Origin: Panicum virgatum
Lineage: Eukaryota > Streptophyta > Magnoliopsida > Poales > Poaceae
DNA length: 64,000 bases
Direction: 5' to 3'
Assembly (NCBI RefSeq): GCF_016808335.1
Contig: NC_053150.1
Location: forward strand, 42,931,607 to 42,995,606
Shown one piece after another: positions 1 to 12,600 of the stretch. Position 1 is the stretch's first letter. Every line of letters starts with the position of its first letter. The notes beneath the pieces were generated by a model. It saw nothing but the letters and a program-made list of their open reading frames with translations, was not told where the DNA came from and ran no database searches. Both the position numbers and the translations under genes were made by a program.

Positions 1-127
1 AGGCACACTCCCACTAACACACCCACACACACACTGACTCTCACACACACACACACACTCACTAACACTCTCTCTCTCTTTCTCTGTCCCTCTAACATAC
101 ACACACACACACACACACTCTCAAACA
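1..127. repeat. CA/CT-rich microsatellite
   Basis: Runs of CA and CT dinucleotides with interruptions. The tract lies just upstream of the first exon of the CACTA accessory ORF and probably belongs to an intron or leader of that element. No coding potential is seen. Confidence 0.85.
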
Positions 128-171
128 TACATATTCGTTCAAAGAATTGAATTCTCCTACTTCATTTAAGG

Positions 172-2544
172 ATGGACACATACTCTAACATATTTTTACA
201 GTTTCAGTTAAGGATGGACCCCTTCGGTGATGACGAGGTCGCCAAGCAATACATGTTGGATGCAATAAACGAAGATATGAGGGCCAACACCACCCAGCCA
301 ATCGCTGAAGAAGATGCTCGGACAGCTGATTCGTTCCTGAATATGTCTGGAGATGCCGATGAAGAAGATGATGACTTTGCGCCGCCGCCCAATCAACAGC
401 AGCATGTTCCAGTACGAATCTTAAAACTATATGCATGGTGACTTCGGTAGATTAGTTTTGCGATTAACATATCTTTTTTGTAATTTAGTCGACCTCCGCA
501 TCGACTTCGTTGAGCCAGTCAAAAGGGAGACGCCGGCCAACCAAGAAAATGGAGGGAAGACAGGTCGTCACAGAAGTGGGCGCAGAGGGCTGTCCAAGTG
601 CTCCAGTGGCTGCTAGCACAAAATTTGTCAACCAATGTGGGGTTATTGTTCGGGCAAGAATTCCGATCACCACAAGACTATGGAAAATGAGCAAACCCGA
701 AGAACAGCAACACGCCGTGCCTGCACATCAGAAGGAAATGCTATGGGCAGAACTCAAGGATATGTTCACTCTTCTTGAAGGAGTTGACCAAGAAGGATAA
801 GGAGCCGAACTGGGACGATCTTCCTCAGGTTAAACCATACTGGGAGGAGTTCAAACAATACAAACTATCAGAGGAAGCCCAAGAAAAATCCGAACAGGGC
901 AAGGTGAATGCAGCAAGTAAGAAGTACAGCCACCACCTTGGGGCTGCTGGGTATAAGAAGTCAATTACAAAATGGCAGAAGATGGAGCAGGACCTTATGG
1001 ATAGAGGCATCAGGCCGACGACTTGGGATTGGCCGGATAGATCCAAGTGGTGGTTATTTGCTAATGGCGTGACACTAAACCAGTTGGATGGAAGTTTGGT
1101 CATTCCCGAGCATATGCAAGAAGTGTCCCGCGATCTAGTCGCTGCAATAGATGAGACCCAACAAGGAACATTCCAGCCTCAAAGGGAGAATGATGTGCTG
1201 ACAAGGGCATTAAAGAATCCGGAACACCCTGGACGAGCCCGCGGCATCGGCGTGGTCCCATGGAAAGTTGCTTGGGCCGGAGATTCCTCTTACAAGACTC
1301 ACCGAAAGAGCAAAGCCGAACAGGAAGAGAAATTTCGTGCCATACAAGAAGAGATGAACAGGAAGTATGCGTCCTTGGAATCTCAGATGGACGCCAGGGT
1401 CAATGAGGCAGTGCATCTAGCTCTGAGCCAAAGGGCCACTGCTGGGTTGCACCCGGATGTTGTGATAAGCCCAGCCTCTCAGCGACGCAGCAGTTGTGCA
1501 TCCACAGCGGCACCCGATGTACAAGCGGAACAGCAACCCCAGATTGAGCCAATGGCGGTAGATGACCAGAGGTATCCAGTGGATGATGTCACCATGCCGA
1601 CACCGTGCGAGCTTCATGTGCGAGCAAGAAATATATCCATTCATGTCGCATACGGGTCAGCCCTGCCCCTGAATCCTTCTACTACAATTCATGGAAGGCC
1701 GATACCCCCTGGCTACACCTCCGTCACAGTCGAGCAGATAGTTGGAAACAATGAGGATCTTGAGCTCGACTTTGTGGGAGGGGATGAAGAGAAGACATTG
1801 AGAGACGCACTGCACGGGGTCGTTCTATGGTGCAAGGCCGACATCAAACTTACTGCAAGCACAACGGCTCCCGTGCAGACCGATCGCCCGTCTCTGCGGC
1901 CTCCCTCACCGCCGTCCCCACAACCACCTCCTTCACCACCGTCTCCACCGGCGCAAAGGGCCAGGAGTACTCCAACTCCTCCCGTACCAGAAAAAGGAAA
2001 GAAAAAGACAGCATCCCTCCCAGCGGCTGGACCCTCAAAGAAGAAGCAGAAAACGGTCGAAAGAAAATTAACCTACGAGAAAACCGATAAGGAGTTGGAA
2101 GAGGAGACTTCTCGATATATAAAAGAACAATTGAAGCCTAAAGTCCCCCCGCCGAGGGAAAAGGTACCTCTAGAACTAGTGAAAATGCTTCTCGCAAACC
2201 TAGACAACCCACCAAAACCGAAAAGCTTACCCTCGGACTATGATCGTACTTTGACAAAGGCACACAAGGTGAGAAATCTGAAGAAAAAATATGGCAAGAC
2301 CATTCCTCAACTTGGCACACAACAAAAAGAACTCGAGCCCCTCCTGGTGCCAGGGTTGCAACTCCTACACCCGACGGACGTACAGCTCCAGGCGGACCTA
2401 CATGCCATGATATTTCTTTCTGAAACTGGATTAACGCTAGAGGAGGCAACATGGCAAGTGGAGGCGAAAATCCCTATCGCTCCCGTTCTTACTCCATTCC
2501 AGCATAGAAAACCTTTTGTCACTGAGAAGAGGAGAAAAATCTAG
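172..2544 (+). pseudogene. CACTA (En/Spm) accessory protein, N-terminal and middle part, frameshifted
   Basis: I recognise this from the conserved block HPGRARGIG followed by VPWK (about 1225-1270) and the upstream HHLGAAGYKK and WPDRSKWW segments, which typify the second ORF of grass CACTA elements. A first acidic exon (from 172 to about 395, rich in D/E, ending in poly-Q) is followed by an intron with an acceptor near 491. The reading frame then runs as basic STSASTSLSQSKGRRRP-type sequence to about 775, where the frame changes; the rest is open from 775 to 2544. A proline-rich linker (PPSPPSPQPPPSPP region) and a lysine-rich segment precede the protease part. The frame changes again close to 2530. 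The protein is the accessory product of the transposon, not a host gene. The TNP2-type transposase would lie upstream, outside the window. Confidence 0.75.
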
Positions 2545-2552
2545 GCACGCAG

Positions 2553-3779
2553 ATGTTCAATTTGCATAGATGGTACCTGCAAATGTCGAATGACGAAAGG
2601 AAAATGTTTGGAGTCAAGTATCGTGACCATGATTTCTTCTGCGGGGAGGACGACTTTTGGGTGTACTTCGAAAATTTATATCACATTTACCATCGTCAAG
2701 CCCTCGATGCCTCTATCATCACCATTTGGATTTTATAAGTATCAGTTACCTCTACATTAATACTTTTTGTTAACAAGAACATAATTATATGTGTGCATTA
2801 TAAAATTTCTATTGTATCGTTTAGACAGGAGACCCAAAAAAGCCGAAAACATGGATGGCACCATCAGATCGGCTTCATGTCTCATTTGCTAGTCAACCAG
2901 AAAGTGCTCAACGAAAATTACAAGGAAACGTGCCAAAACATGTACGATTCGTTGACTAGGCAAAATTACAAATCCTATATATTCATACCATACAACTTTG
3001 GGTAAGTCTTGGTCGACTCAATCCTCTATTATATTACTAAATAAATACTAAGTCGTCTAATGCATGTATGTATATATCCTATCTATATCTGTAGTTATCA
3101 TTGGATTTTACTCATACTTTCCGTAGAGACCGGCAATCTTATAGTCTTTGACTCAATGAGAAATCCAAAGTCCGCAATCCAACATATCCTAGACCCCTTG
3201 AACAGGTAAGTTCAGTTTGTACAATCAAATCTTTTTTTTTGTTAATAACAATTCCTGAATATCAAACTTAACTTTTAGCGCAGGGTTTGGAAAAAATTTG
3301 TGAAAAATAACAAAGGACGTGGTCAATGGAGGCCCGAACTAAACGTTAACATGGATTATCAGGTATGTTGATTCATAAAGATTTGTCTAGTTAAGTATAT
3401 AATCCCAAATTGTTCTAAATTGAATAATTTATTTGTTTCTCCTTAAGTGTGCAAGACAACAACAAGGAACTGATTGGTGCGGGTACTACGTATGCGACTA
3501 CTTGCACATCATGACTCCATGCGGGAAGGCTACTGATGAAGACACGAGAGTACATCCAAACCGTTCACTAGTATATTTTCATAATTGTACTAACGAAAAT
3601 GATGTTAATCCTTTTTCCCTAAATGATAGATGTCTCAAATGGGGGATGAATGTTACTGTACTGATTGGATCAATGCAGTGTGCGAGCTCGCCGGATTCAT
3701 TTTGAACGAGATCTTGGATCCTAGAGGCGAGTTCTACCACGACGGTCACATCCATAGAGGACTTCCATCGAGCTCCTGA
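2553..3779 (+). pseudogene. Ulp1-like (C48) cysteine protease domain of the CACTA element
   Basis: Six exon-like blocks continue the CACTA accessory ORF: about 2541-2735, 2829-3000, 3095-3205, 3284-3362, 3448-3549 and 3630-3779. The first block gives LHRWYLQMSNDERKMFGVK and later YHIYHRQALD, the usual entry into these protease domains. The catalytic set of the Ulp1/C48 family can be picked out: His in YHWILLIL (block 3), Asp in IVFDSM (block 3), Gln in QQQGTDW and Cys in DWCGYY (block 5). Family knowledge: Ulp1-type proteases cleave SUMO-like conjugates, and copies are common in plant CACTA and Mutator elements; a role in transposition is not established. The expected donor after the first block reads ATAAGT rather than GTAAGT, so splicing there may be lost. 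The final block ends with TGA at 3777-3779. Confidence 0.75.
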
Positions 3780-4299
3780 GGGGACCAGTAGTTGGACTAC
3801 AAACATGACTTGTACATTTGTAAATATTTTTAAATGTTATGCCTTGATATTTGTAAATTTGTAAATATATTAGTTCATCTAATTAGCTTAATTATATGCT
3901 CGCATTTCACTTTTTGTTAGTTCAAATATTCTCTGAAAACGAACACGAACGACCAATGAACGTATAGTACTGTAGAGCTTGAGTGCGTTTAGCAATTATA
4001 AAAGAATAAACAGTAATAAATATAACAAACAAAACTAGATTTGAGAAAAAAAGGAAAAAAATCATCGGTACCAGTTGGAAGGACCAACCGGTACCAAAGG
4101 CGCTGCCACCTCGCGTCAGCGTGGCAGCCTCTTTGGTACCGGTTTGTCTTTTCAACCGGTACCAATGGAAGCCTAATGTACCGGTTGAAAAACCCGATGT
4201 CTAAAGGCGAGACCATTGATCTCGGTTTGCGGGAACCGGTTGGAAAACCGGTGCTTAAGGGTATTTCCAACCGGTTCCCATGTCTGTTTTCTAGCAGTG
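3780..4299 (+). mobile_element. CACTA 3' subterminal region and terminal inverted repeat
   Basis: Past the last exon the sequence fills with alternating copies of ACCGGTTGG and CCGGTACC motifs in both orientations (about 4065-4280), the transposase-binding type of subterminal repeat. It ends in GTTTTCTAGCAGTG at 4286-4299, whose reverse complement CACTGCTAGAAAAC is a standard CACTA terminus. The 3-bp target duplication would be GTC at 4300-4302, but the other end is outside the window and cannot be compared. Confidence 0.85.
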
Positions 4300-5909
4300 G
4301 TCTCTCGCCCCGTCGTGTGGTCAATCATGGCACGCGCTCCGAGCAATCAACTCTCCTCTCTCTCTCTTCCCCGTTTCTCTCTCCTCTCTCTCTTCCCCGT
4401 TTCTCTCTCCTCTCTCTCTTCCCCGTTTGTCTGTGCCGCATGCTGCCTCCGCCGATGGAGCCCTCGCACCCACAGAGGCTCAGAGCTTCGTGCATATGCT
4501 GATGATCGGCCGATGATCAGTGGCTCGATCAGATCAGACGCTGGCCTGCATGGCTGCATGCATGTGGTAGCACCGTAGCATGGCAGGTCGAACGCGGACC
4601 CCTGGGAGCTATAGGCAACGGGACGGGACTATCCAGGCATCGAGAGGCAGCAACAGCAAGTCAGCAACAGCATGGAGTCAGGACCCTCGTGACATTCATC
4701 ATCGATCCATCACCACTCCATTCCACTCCACTCATCACCATCGATCCATCATGAAAATTGTTTTTTCATGAAAAATAGTTTATTCATCATTTTTTAGGGT
4801 AATAGTTTCTTCATCTTGCTTCTCTCTTCTCAGTAGTCCGATTGAAACCAAGTTAGATCGATGGTTGAAAATTTTGTACAAAATGTCCGGCGACGGAGGC
4901 CGCATCACAGGCAAGGAGTGTTTATTCCATGTGAATTCCCCGCGAGGACGGGAGAGAAAATAATAACTTGCAGCTGATGGTGCTGGACAGCCGCACAAAG
5001 CTCTCTTCACTGCACTAGGTCCGTGTCTGTGCGTTGCTACGAGCACAGCAAATTCTCTTTACATATATCAACCTTCATCATTTGGAATATATGTAACAGC
5101 AACCATATAGCAAAGAAGGCATACATATGCCTTCAAAAAATATACGTTTATACATTCAATATGAATCCTAAAAACCAAAATTTTCATATATATTCACTTT
5201 ATAAGATCTGTAATTAAGTGATTCAACCATTGAATAATTTAGAATAACAGATTTACTCATACATGCTCCATAAGCACATATGTCTCAAACTTATATTATA
5301 TCATTTTTAACAAGCAATCTTGGTGATAGGCATAACAACTTAGAATATAAACTACAAATTAAGTTTTGTATTTTTTGAGAGACAATCATCCCATTATTCA
5401 CTTTCTGCACTATGTACAACATAGCAAAAGTCTAAGTTTGCACCCCCCCCAATTTGAGTCAGCACGGTATTCATAAAAGTTTCCAAATGTCTAAATTTTA
5501 TATTTGAATGAACAAAGTTGAACCTTCATCCATTTGATTAGTACCACACAAATAATTATATCTCATTGAAACAAAAATATGCTTTACCAAGCTATGTATG
5601 CAGCATTTCTAATCACCATGCAACAAGCTAAGCTATATCCTTAACTAAGAGAACAATCTGATTATTTTTAACCATAACTTATAGGACAGAAGGATTGAAG
5701 TTTTCCTTAATGCCAAAGTATCTAATGCAAATAACTGAGGAACCACATCCTAAAAGTGCACATTTTCTTGAGAATCAGCAAAGGCACACGATAATCTTGA
5801 ATACCTTGAGATGAGATCCTACTTATCTGCATAGACAATGCAAAACGTGAAGATGCAAGCTGGTGAACAGGAAGTCAAACATTTAATAAAGTGAAGATGC
5901 AAACTTTTT
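4300..5909. other. Gene-free flank of the CACTA element
   Basis: No believable coding region on either strand. It contains a 27-bp pyrimidine-rich tandem repeat (about 4351-4431) and AT-rich sequence after 5050, with a C8 run near 5444. Short ORFs here look random. Confidence 0.6.
4351..4431. repeat. 27-bp pyrimidine tandem repeat, three copies
   Basis: Three consecutive copies of a unit made of CTCTCTC stretches ending in TTCCCCGTTT are visible. It is a simple-sequence minisatellite with no evident function. Confidence 0.85.
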
Positions 5910-5912
5910 TAA

Positions 5913-6096
5913 GGCCAGTCTCAGTGCATAGTTTCATGCCACAGTTATCTAGACTGAAAACTAGGTAACTGTGCCAAATTGATTTTATGGTGATAAAACT
6001 CTCCTCATATTTGATGAAACTCCATCTTTCTCTCTCCTTGCCATGTCAGCAATACTGATGAAATTTAACGCCATGAAATCCCGGTCGAGACTGGCC
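5913..6096. mobile_element. Tourist-like MITE, 184 bp
   Basis: Starts GGCCAGTCTCAGTGC and ends GAGACTGGCC, a 10-bp perfect inverted terminus. It is flanked by TAA at 5910-5912 and 6097-6099, the 3-bp duplication expected of PIF/Harbinger-type (Tourist) elements. No ORF. Confidence 0.85.
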
Positions 6097-6221
6097 TAAA
6101 AGATAGTAGTTCACTCGCCTTGATGACATCTAATAGTGACTCAATTTTCAAGAATCTTTCACCTTGTAAACCACAAAAATAATGTAACCTGCCTGTTTTC
6201 TGGTCAAGTTAGAAAGGGAGT

Positions 6222-6571
6222 TAATCCATCATTATTCTCGGAGTTTGGTTAGTTTGGAAGAACCACGATTATTGTGTTTTTGATGGTGGGTCCCCAAATC
6301 TATCTCGTGTCATATCTGCTTTTAGGGAAGAAGCAGGGGCTCGAGGAGTTTCCTATCTCCTTGCGCTGGCTCCTACTTCCTAGTTGTTCTGGTCTGGTGG
6401 TCTGGTCCTACTTATTTTCGCCTCTTTTTTAGAGAGACAACTTGAGCGTATGTTTTCAGGGTGTGTTGCAGACCCTTAACCCTGTAACAATTTTCTATTT
6501 TGTGGACTCTTTACCCGCTTTTTTCTTCTTAATATATTGATGCAAAGCTCTCTTGCGCGTTCGAAAGAAAA
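6222..6571 (+). mobile_element. 5'-truncated L1-type LINE, end of ORF2 and 3' UTR
   Basis: Translation from about 6222 gives SIIILGVWLVWKNHDYCVFDG, the familiar last segment of plant L1 ORF2 (end of the RT zinc-binding region), followed by a stop and a 3' UTR. The tail CTTCTTAATATATTGATGCA then AAGCTCTCTTGCGCGTTCGAA is the typical 3' end of grass LINEs. The rest of the element is missing, the usual result of incomplete reverse transcription. I could not find a clear target duplication. Confidence 0.8.
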
Positions 6572-6629
6572 TGAAACTTGTCTAGTTTTTTTTTAAAAAG
6601 GAAAACATTATTTGCTCCAAGAAACAAAT

Positions 6630-7046
6630 TGTCAGACCCAGGGCAGCGGGACTGCTTATAGGCATAGAATATTCTAGAGTAAGGGATAGCTCATGGATGT
6701 ACCTTACCTCTTTTGTAACAATCCGAATAGGCGTAGAACTAGCTGCAGTACAAAGAAAACTATCCGATTGTGTTGTAGTAGGACTCTAACTGTACTCGGC
6801 TAGAACTTTCCATGTAACCATGTCCTCCCGGATATATAAGGGCGGGCAGGGACCCCCTCCAAACAACATCAAATCCTAAGGCAATACAAACAACCACACA
6901 TGATGTAGGGTATTACGCAACTCGCGGCCCGAACCTGTCTAAATCTTTGTGTTCCTTGCACCATCGAGTTCCAGAGCAGTCGATCCCCACCTACAAACCT
7001 TACTGCTAAGGGTACCCCTGAGCAGTCTTGGTGGTAAACACCGACA
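6630..7046 (+). repeat. 5' LTR of gypsy element 1 (417 bp)
   Basis: Begins TGTCAGACCC and ends ACACCGACA. It aligns over its full length with the LTR at 31367-31784 and with fragments at 50598 and 52172. It carries a TATA-like GGATATATAAGGGCGGG at about 6829, which would drive element transcription. The sequence after it (GCTGGCACGCCAGGTAGGGG) is the expected position of the primer-binding site. The matching 3' LTR is absent. Confidence 0.85.
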
Positions 7047-7092
7047 GCTGGCACGCCAGGTAGGGGATTCGGCGAGTTCATCGGCGAATTCG

Positions 7093-9149
7093 ATGGCCGG
7101 ATCAGGCGACGTCAACAACGTGCTTGAGGGCACAACCCTTATTTTCGGTTCCTGGGCATGCACGGCTGACGGATCGGGAGGCTTCTCTAGCCATCTTGTC
7201 ACGCCTAACTCACCTAAACCGAAAGCTACCCAACTTGCCGACATCCACGAGACTGTGGATCTCGACGAAAAAAGATCTCTACTCAAGCTCGATTCGGACA
7301 ACACAGAAAACATGTCAACTCCAACTCGAACCCTCGGGTCAGTCGAGTTCGACACAAACTCTGACTTCGAAAAATGTCACTTTTCCGAAACCCTCGGAAA
7401 ATACGTGACTAATCTCAAGTCAATCAAACACCCCAAGATCAACAACTCAGAACTACTCGATGGGGTAGATCGAGTCTCACGATCAATAAAGGGATGCAAC
7501 AGACTTGCAGAATCAGCTCTCAGTTCAACTAAGTCTCAGCAGAACCTAGAAGTATTAAGCCCACCACAGGAACGGGCGGGCGACATACTCTCAGGGATCG
7601 ATCGAGTAGATTCCAAGCTTGCCGACTGCATTAAGATGGCTGAAGGTACTCTGCAGAATACGAAGCAGAAACTGGGAGGAGGAATCTGCGGGGGATCTGG
7701 AAAGACAAACCCCCGGCTTGTTCGGATTGGACCGTCTTCCTCCAGGATACCTCAGAACCCTTCACCAAAACCTGCTCACGTTCGGAATCCTGAATCAGCC
7801 GACTCCTCGTTTGATCAAGATTTTGATCAATTCATGAACAGCCTCGACAACTTTGAACCATTCGATGATCTCGAAGACTGGTCAGACAACGTCTACTTGT
7901 TCATGGATGCTATGGCCAATCCACCCCAGCATGCTGATGCCCTTTGGGAACTGGCCACATTTAAAAAGGAAAAAGCAAAGCTCCAGAACAATCCAGCAAG
8001 TCGATTTTCGACAAACCCTGGATTAAGGAGCCTGAAGGGCTAACTCCCACTCAATTATGGCTACATTGGATGAACGAGAACGCTCTCCGCGTAGAGATGG
8101 ACATCCCGCTTCTTGCTCACCCAAAGCACACATATTCAAAAATCGGTGGCCTAACCGATTCTGATTCCGAGTACTCTTCCAACTCGGAGGATGAGCTGGA
8201 TGACCTAATCCAGTACAGCAAACAAGTCGAGTCCAACTCGACTATGAATTCCAAGTCTGATCAGGACTCCCTCCCAAAATTGGTCATATATGCAACACCA
8301 CAAGGACGGACAGTGCGCCTGAAGGAGACACAAGATCCTAACTCCTCCAGTTCTCAGCCAACGGATCTACCCTTCCAGCAAAGCACTCCACTAGACCCGT
8401 CCTCAAGCAAACAAGACCAAGAGATTCAAGACCTTTGCCGTGAAATCCTCATGGTTCGCATCTCTGAGGTTCAGGAACCTAAAGACGACTCCATGGAGCG
8501 TCTCAACCTCGACGACTACAATTCTGATGACTTCAACGAGTACCTTTTCCGATAATATGGAAACTACTCGTCCCACGATCACAGAACCCCAAACTACTAC
8601 CAAGCAAGATCTGCCTGCACCACCTCTAGCAGTGACAGTCACTGTGCAATTGGAAGAGCAGCACCCATCATAAGATCTTTACGAGCATCGTCGCCTGTTT
8701 AACCAAAAGAGGGCGTTCAGGCGCCAACGTCTCGCCAACACCAGCAGGAACAGCAAGGTGACAACTACGACTTCTCCAATTGCGACCTCCGCAACGTGAT
8801 CAACGTTGGTCGTGACGCACGTAACGTCATCATCTCAAGGAGAAAGGATCACGAGGAAATAGAGGCTTACAACCCTTCTTCCAACTACCGCATCCCAGCA
8901 AAGGCTTCCACAGCCTTCAAGAAGCACAAGCCGGCAAGTACCCGTCCCCAGGGTAAACCGCGCACCCCACATCATGGAGAAACGTCTCAGGGCAGAGACA
9001 GGATCAACAAGATGTTCCTACGCAAGTGCTTCATGCACCCTAAGAGCTCTCATACGATCTTCGAGTGCAACTCACTCCGCAAGGCCCTTGGGGGCACCAC
9101 TCCTAAAGGAGACCTTACCAATAATTTAGTCGACTGCCGTATCGACTAA
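7093..9149 (+). pseudogene. Degenerate gag-like ORF of a non-autonomous Tat-lineage gypsy element
   Basis: Starts at an ATG 47 bp after the LTR. Its opening part (LIFGSWACTADGSGG) matches the start of the gag ORF at 41633 in the larger gypsy copy (FIFGSWVCVANGSGG), so the two elements are related. The frame is open to 8043, shifts near 8030, continues at 8070-8555, and a last piece (8796-9149) ends with RKCFMHPKSSHTIFEC, a possible zinc-knuckle remnant. The central gag homology (KYDGKQDPAQWL type), protease, RT and integrase are all missing, so this copy depended on others for movement. The product would be a capsid-like protein fragment at best. Confidence 0.65.
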
Positions 9150-9608
9150 ATTTATCCCCCGGACAATTTTATTCAGTTATGTAAACCATTGCTTGCGGCT
9201 ACGAGCAAGGGGTAGGACTTAAGAGTTAGAGTCTGTCATTTTATAATTCCTGTAATCTCGACAAATTTCCAATAAAAGTTGATTCCTTCATAAATCGACT
9301 ACTTCGCTCTCGCTCACCTAGCCAATACCCCATTATAAACACTACTCTAAAAGCCATGCTCAACACTGGTGCGGTAATCGAGTAGTTTTTATGGTTTACT
9401 TCGAGTGTTCTTACGACATTTTCGTCTTGGGTAACCGACGGGGTTCATCCTAACAGACCTGTCCTAAGAATTACTCGTCCTCGGTTGAGGACACCTTGCC
9501 TCGCTTGAGTAAGTTTTGGATACTCTTTTGACATTTTTGTCTTGGATAACCCGATGGGGTTCATACCTAACAGACTTGTCCCAAGAGTTACTCCAGTCCT
9601 GGGTAGGA
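9150..9608 (+). repeat. Noncoding 3' region of gypsy element 1 with ACTCG-type repeats
   Basis: Noncoding DNA with repeated blocks that pair an ACTCG...TCGAGTAAG motif with CTTGGGTAACCGACGGGGTT and TTACTCCAGTCCT. These match the roughly 122-bp tandem units at 47009-47620 in the larger gypsy copy. The block is cut by the hAT insertion and resumes for about 40 bp at 14116. Confidence 0.7.
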
Positions 9609-9616
9609 CACCCTAC

Positions 9617-12600
9617 CAAGGTTTTTTTATCCGACCGGTTCAACCGAACCGCCGGCCACCGGTTCCGGTTAACCGGACCGGTTGGACCGGTTACCGGTTC
9701 CGACCGGCCAAATTCAAAACCAAATTCAAACGTAGCCGTTCTAACGGTTAGGACCGGTTAGCCGGCCGGTTTGTTGGTAAAACCGGACCGGTTGCACCAG
9801 TTACCGGCCTTTTAACAAAATAAACCGACAGTTTTAAATTGGTTCCGTGGTGTGAAATAAAAGGAAATTTTGGTATGAACTATGCACATATTAATGTAAA
9901 ATACCACACCAAAGTAACAATTTATAATTATGCAGAGATATACAATATTAATGCGCGTGCATACAAATACCATAGTCCTAATCGTGCCTACAAATACAGT
10001 AGTCACTGATACACATTAATAATAGTTCAACGTAAGAATGGGAAGACCCCCATTCTGGACGCCATTTGGTATTCGGCGATGGACATCACATTCAAACCTC
10101 GCACTCTAAGCAGTTCAGCCTTGTAGTCTTGCCAAGATTGCCCTGTCCACGCCGATGTTGTCTCCCATTCCTGAACTAACATAGTGTAAAAATGGGGGTC
10201 TTCCCATTCGTACACCCATCTCGTCTGTGGCTCCATGCTGATGTCAGGTATGGGATAGTGAAAAGAGTGCCTGGAATCGCTATAGGAGGAAGAAGAGTAC
10301 TGTGGAGTATCGTTGTCCGTCGGTCCAACCGTTCTCCTCGGCGATTCCGGTGCTCCATGATCGGGGTCCTGTGTAGCATGTGTGAACTGAGTCTCCCCTG
10401 CAATTAACCATATATAATAATTAGTACTCATAATCAGAAACAGGTGTGCATATATAGGTGCAATGTATACCTGTGAAACGAATGGGAATACCACCATCAC
10501 TACCACCACCACCACCACCACCAGCAGCATCTGCACTGTCACTATCGTCACCATCACCAGCGGAGCTGCTATCCCCAGTCTCTTGATACGGTGGACTACG
10601 CTCACCATCGCCATCATCTGTGGACGTGTCGCTGTTCACTGATTTTGCTGTTGCTTTTCCTCTTTGTTTTTGACGCTTCGAGTCACCCTTCGTATGCCCC
10701 CTCTGGAATTTCCTCTTCCCTAGGTGAGTGTCACCCACATGTCTACGTGCCCAATCGCTGATGCAAGCATCCCCCGTAGTGTCACGTAGATCTGAGAGGT
10801 TTATTTGATCCCTGACAATATGAGACGGGAGAGGGACGTCTCCGTCATCATCATCCTCGTCCAGAACTGGAGCGCGGTTAGATCGACCATATTCCATCCA
10901 TTCCCGCACCGGATTATTCTCATCATAAAATGAAAGATGGGCCAGCTGGTCGATAAAATCACCTTCTTCACGTATCGGTGGGCCGGAGACCTCCTCTAGT
11001 CGCAGACGAAGGTTGTAGTTGACATAGACCAGCTTGTTAAGTTTCTTGTGCGACAATCGATTGCGAACTTTTGTATGCAGCAAGGCAAAAGTACTCCAGT
11101 TGCGCTCGCATCCACTGGACGAACAACATTGTGAAACAAGCCGCATGGCAAGATACTGCAGCTTTGGAGTGCTTGATCCGAACATCATCCACCAGGACGC
11201 TGTATGTGCAACCAAGTATGTAAGCAATATATTCAAATATAGAGAAAACAACAATATGTTACGGAGTAACTCTTACATGGGGATGTCTTTGGATCCATCG
11301 CCATTCTCATTGCCATTTCACTGCCAAACTCGCCAACCTTCTGCCGAAACACCTCAAGCTCCTGCAATGCCTGCACGGCGCTCTGGACATCCGTCATGCG
11401 CTCAAAAGTATCCTTGAGTCCACGGAACATTTCTTGAGTTGGTTCCATCGTGTATGAATACCTCGGATTTAGGACAGCAGCTGCAAAATATAAATCACTT
11501 CAAATAAGCATAAGTTTCATAGAGTTCCAAAATAGATGACTCGTATAGTCTTACCTGGACCCACATACGTGCCTATGAAAAGGTCACGCATCCTATCGTC
11601 CATAACCTTAAGATACTCATCCCGAGTGGAAACATTATTTCCAAAGAAAGATTGCAGCTCCTGTCTCGTATTCTGGTACGACATCACGACTTCGCACATG
11701 TTGGGCCGCTTGTCCTGATCAGCGAAGCGAAGGAACTTGTATATTGCTTGAACTGTGTCGATGACATATTTCAATCCGTCCCACCACTCCAAATTTGAAA
11801 ACCTGGAATGAGTAAATCGACCATCTTCGGTATCTGCCCATTTGCTTTGTAAAAACTCAGTAGATGCCATCCACTGCATGAAACGATCACGTTTCCGATA
11901 GATGCTCTCTAAGAACATGTAATTGGTTCCAAATCGAGTGGCATTCCACTTGACCAACTCACCACCGATTGTGTTCCTCATCATTGTATTCAACTGACCA
12001 TGATTGTGTAACCAATTAGAAATTCGCTTGCATTGCTTGATCGTACCAGAATGTTCGGGCCTTCGAGCTATATCCTTCAACATCAAATTGACGGTGTGTG
12101 CTAGACAAGGTGTCCAAAGAATGTGTTCATACACCTCTCCTAGTGCCTTGCAAGCTTTCTTGTAATTCGAGCCATTATCGGTGACTATATGCACGACATT
12201 CTCCGGTCCAATCTCGTCCACCACCTTTCGAATCTCCTGTCAAAATAGGTAGGATTTTTTAGTAAGTTTCAAAATATACTCAAAGTGAATGGGACATGTT
12301 TAGGGCCTACCCTAAGCAAATATGTGCTATCTTGAGTTCTTCCACTCGCATCAATAGACTTGTGGAACCACATGACTCCATTGCAGTATATCAAAAAGTT
12401 GATGACACTCATCCTCGTCGGCCCAGTCCATGAATCACACATCAACGTGACGCCAAATAAGGGCCAGTCTTTCCGAAACTTTACGTACCTTGTCTTCAAG
12501 TCTTGCTCGTTCTGATCAAGGTACTTGCCATCAATATCCCGTCCAGTTGGTGATGCGATACCTTCACCTGCAAATATATGAAAATCATGAGATACAGAAA

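Noticed and set aside
3780..4155. ORFs across the CACTA terminus (for example 4041-4502 plus, 3989-4324 minus)
   Set aside because: They run through subterminal repeats and cross the element border; no domain and no codon bias.
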